NCBI GenBank assembly: GCA_964467255.1
Contig: CAYXPR010000015.1
Span: 1 to 44,481, forward strand
Direction of reading: 5' to 3'
DNA: 44,481 nt
Origin: CAYXPR01 sp964467255
Lineage (GTDB): Bacteria; Pseudomonadota; Alphaproteobacteria; Rickettsiales; RGZB01
Shown: piece by piece, positions 44,151-44,481 of the stretch
Layout: every line of letters begins with the position of its first letter
Numbering within the stretch: the stretch's first letter is position 1
Translations under genes and position numbers: made by a program
The notes under the pieces: generated by a model
Told to the model about the DNA's origin: nothing
The model's input: the letters and a program-made list of their open reading frames with translations, nothing else
Database searches by the model: none

Positions 44151-44481
44151 TTTAAGCAACATAAGGGCATTTGGTGGATGCCTTGGCGCTAGAAGGCGAT
44201 GAAGGACGTAGCAAGCTGCGATAAGCTTCGGTGAGGTGCTAGCAACCGTTGACCCGAAGATTTCCGAATGGGGAAACCCACGGCTTAGGCCGTATCCTTA
44301 ACTGAATACATAGGTTAAGGAAGCGAACCCGGTGAACTGAAATATCTAAGTAGCCGGAGGAAAGGACATCAACAGAGACTCCGTTAGTAGTGACGAGCGA
44401 ACCCGGAACAGGCCAGTAACATGTATGTAAGAACCGGAAGCGTCTGGAAAGGCGCGCCATAGTGGGTGATAGCCCCGTACG
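44151..44481 (+). rRNA. 23S ribosomal RNA, 5' part
   Basis: The conserved 5' sequence is present: TTAAGCAACATAAGGGCATT then TGGTGGATGCCTTGGC, GGCGATGAAGGACGTAGCAA and GCTGCGATAAGC. Further on come GGGGAAACCCACGG, GTGAACTGAAATATCTAAGT and GACGAGCGAACC. The start at 44151 is by comparison with other 23S genes and could be off by a few bases. The gene continues past the window. Confidence 0.97.

Noticed and set aside
44239..44460. 73-codon minus-strand frame at the right end
   Set aside because: It lies within conserved 23S rRNA sequence.

Overview
The window looks like chromosomal DNA of an alphaproteobacterium. The evidence is the divK-pleD pair, a GapR (DUF2312) protein, the gene order rlpA / D,D-carboxypeptidase / tmk / holB / metG / tatD / MBL hydrolase, and the order rodZ-like / ispG / hisS / prfA / prmC. 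The 23S rRNA gene entering at the right edge has its own promoter, and a protein gene faces the other way just upstream, so no 16S gene or tRNA-Ile/Ala spacer precedes it. Unlinked 16S and 23S genes are typical of Rickettsiales, although other lineages have them too. A full GDP-mannose to GDP-fucose branch and a rich set of cell-wall enzymes argue against a strongly reduced genome. I cannot name the genus.

Layout. 1-5.4 kb: partial tRNA-Gly, a GT39-type membrane glycosyltransferase, a planctomycete-style DUF1559 pseudopilin-like protein, an LtaS/OpgB-type phosphoglycerol transferase, and tRNA-Tyr. 5.5-12.8 kb: an AT-richer surface-glycan cluster with two GT-C membrane proteins, a GT2 transferase, ManC/AlgA, Gmd and GDP-fucose synthase. 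12.8-15.1 kb: rlmB, a DMT transporter, tRNA-Thr and gapR. 15.2-20.7 kb, minus strand: a small lipoprotein, an ankyrin protein, ruvX, pleD, divK and acs. 20.9-25.1 kb: a PEP-carboxylase homologue with altered active-site motifs, convergent with a glycerol-1-phosphate dehydrogenase-like gene. 25.3-33.8 kb: peptidoglycan enzymes (mltB, rlpA, D,D-carboxypeptidase) running into tmk, holB, dedA, metG, a small SMR-like protein and tatD. 33.8-40.9 kb: a lipoprotein, an MBL hydrolase, a rodZ-like gene, ispG, hisS, prfA, an unknown secreted protein and prmC. 40.9-43.6 kb, minus strand: an M23 peptidase, xthA and an unknown 310-residue protein. 43.85 kb to the end: 23S promoter, leader and 5' part of 23S rRNA.

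How the parts work together. ManC, Gmd and Fcl supply GDP-mannose and GDP-L-fucose, and the neighbouring glycosyltransferases probably build a fucose- or mannose-containing surface polymer. DivK and PleD (phosphorelay and c-di-GMP control of the cell cycle), GapR, and two perfect TTAA-N7-TTAA boxes in front of the ppc-like gene and the 310-residue gene suggest a CtrA-type cell-cycle circuit. The points most worth checking are the ppc homologue with lost catalytic His/Arg, the SMR protein with Ser in place of the essential Glu14, the DUF1559 protein with an unusually long leader, the free-standing 23S gene, and the palindrome-rich rodZ promoter.
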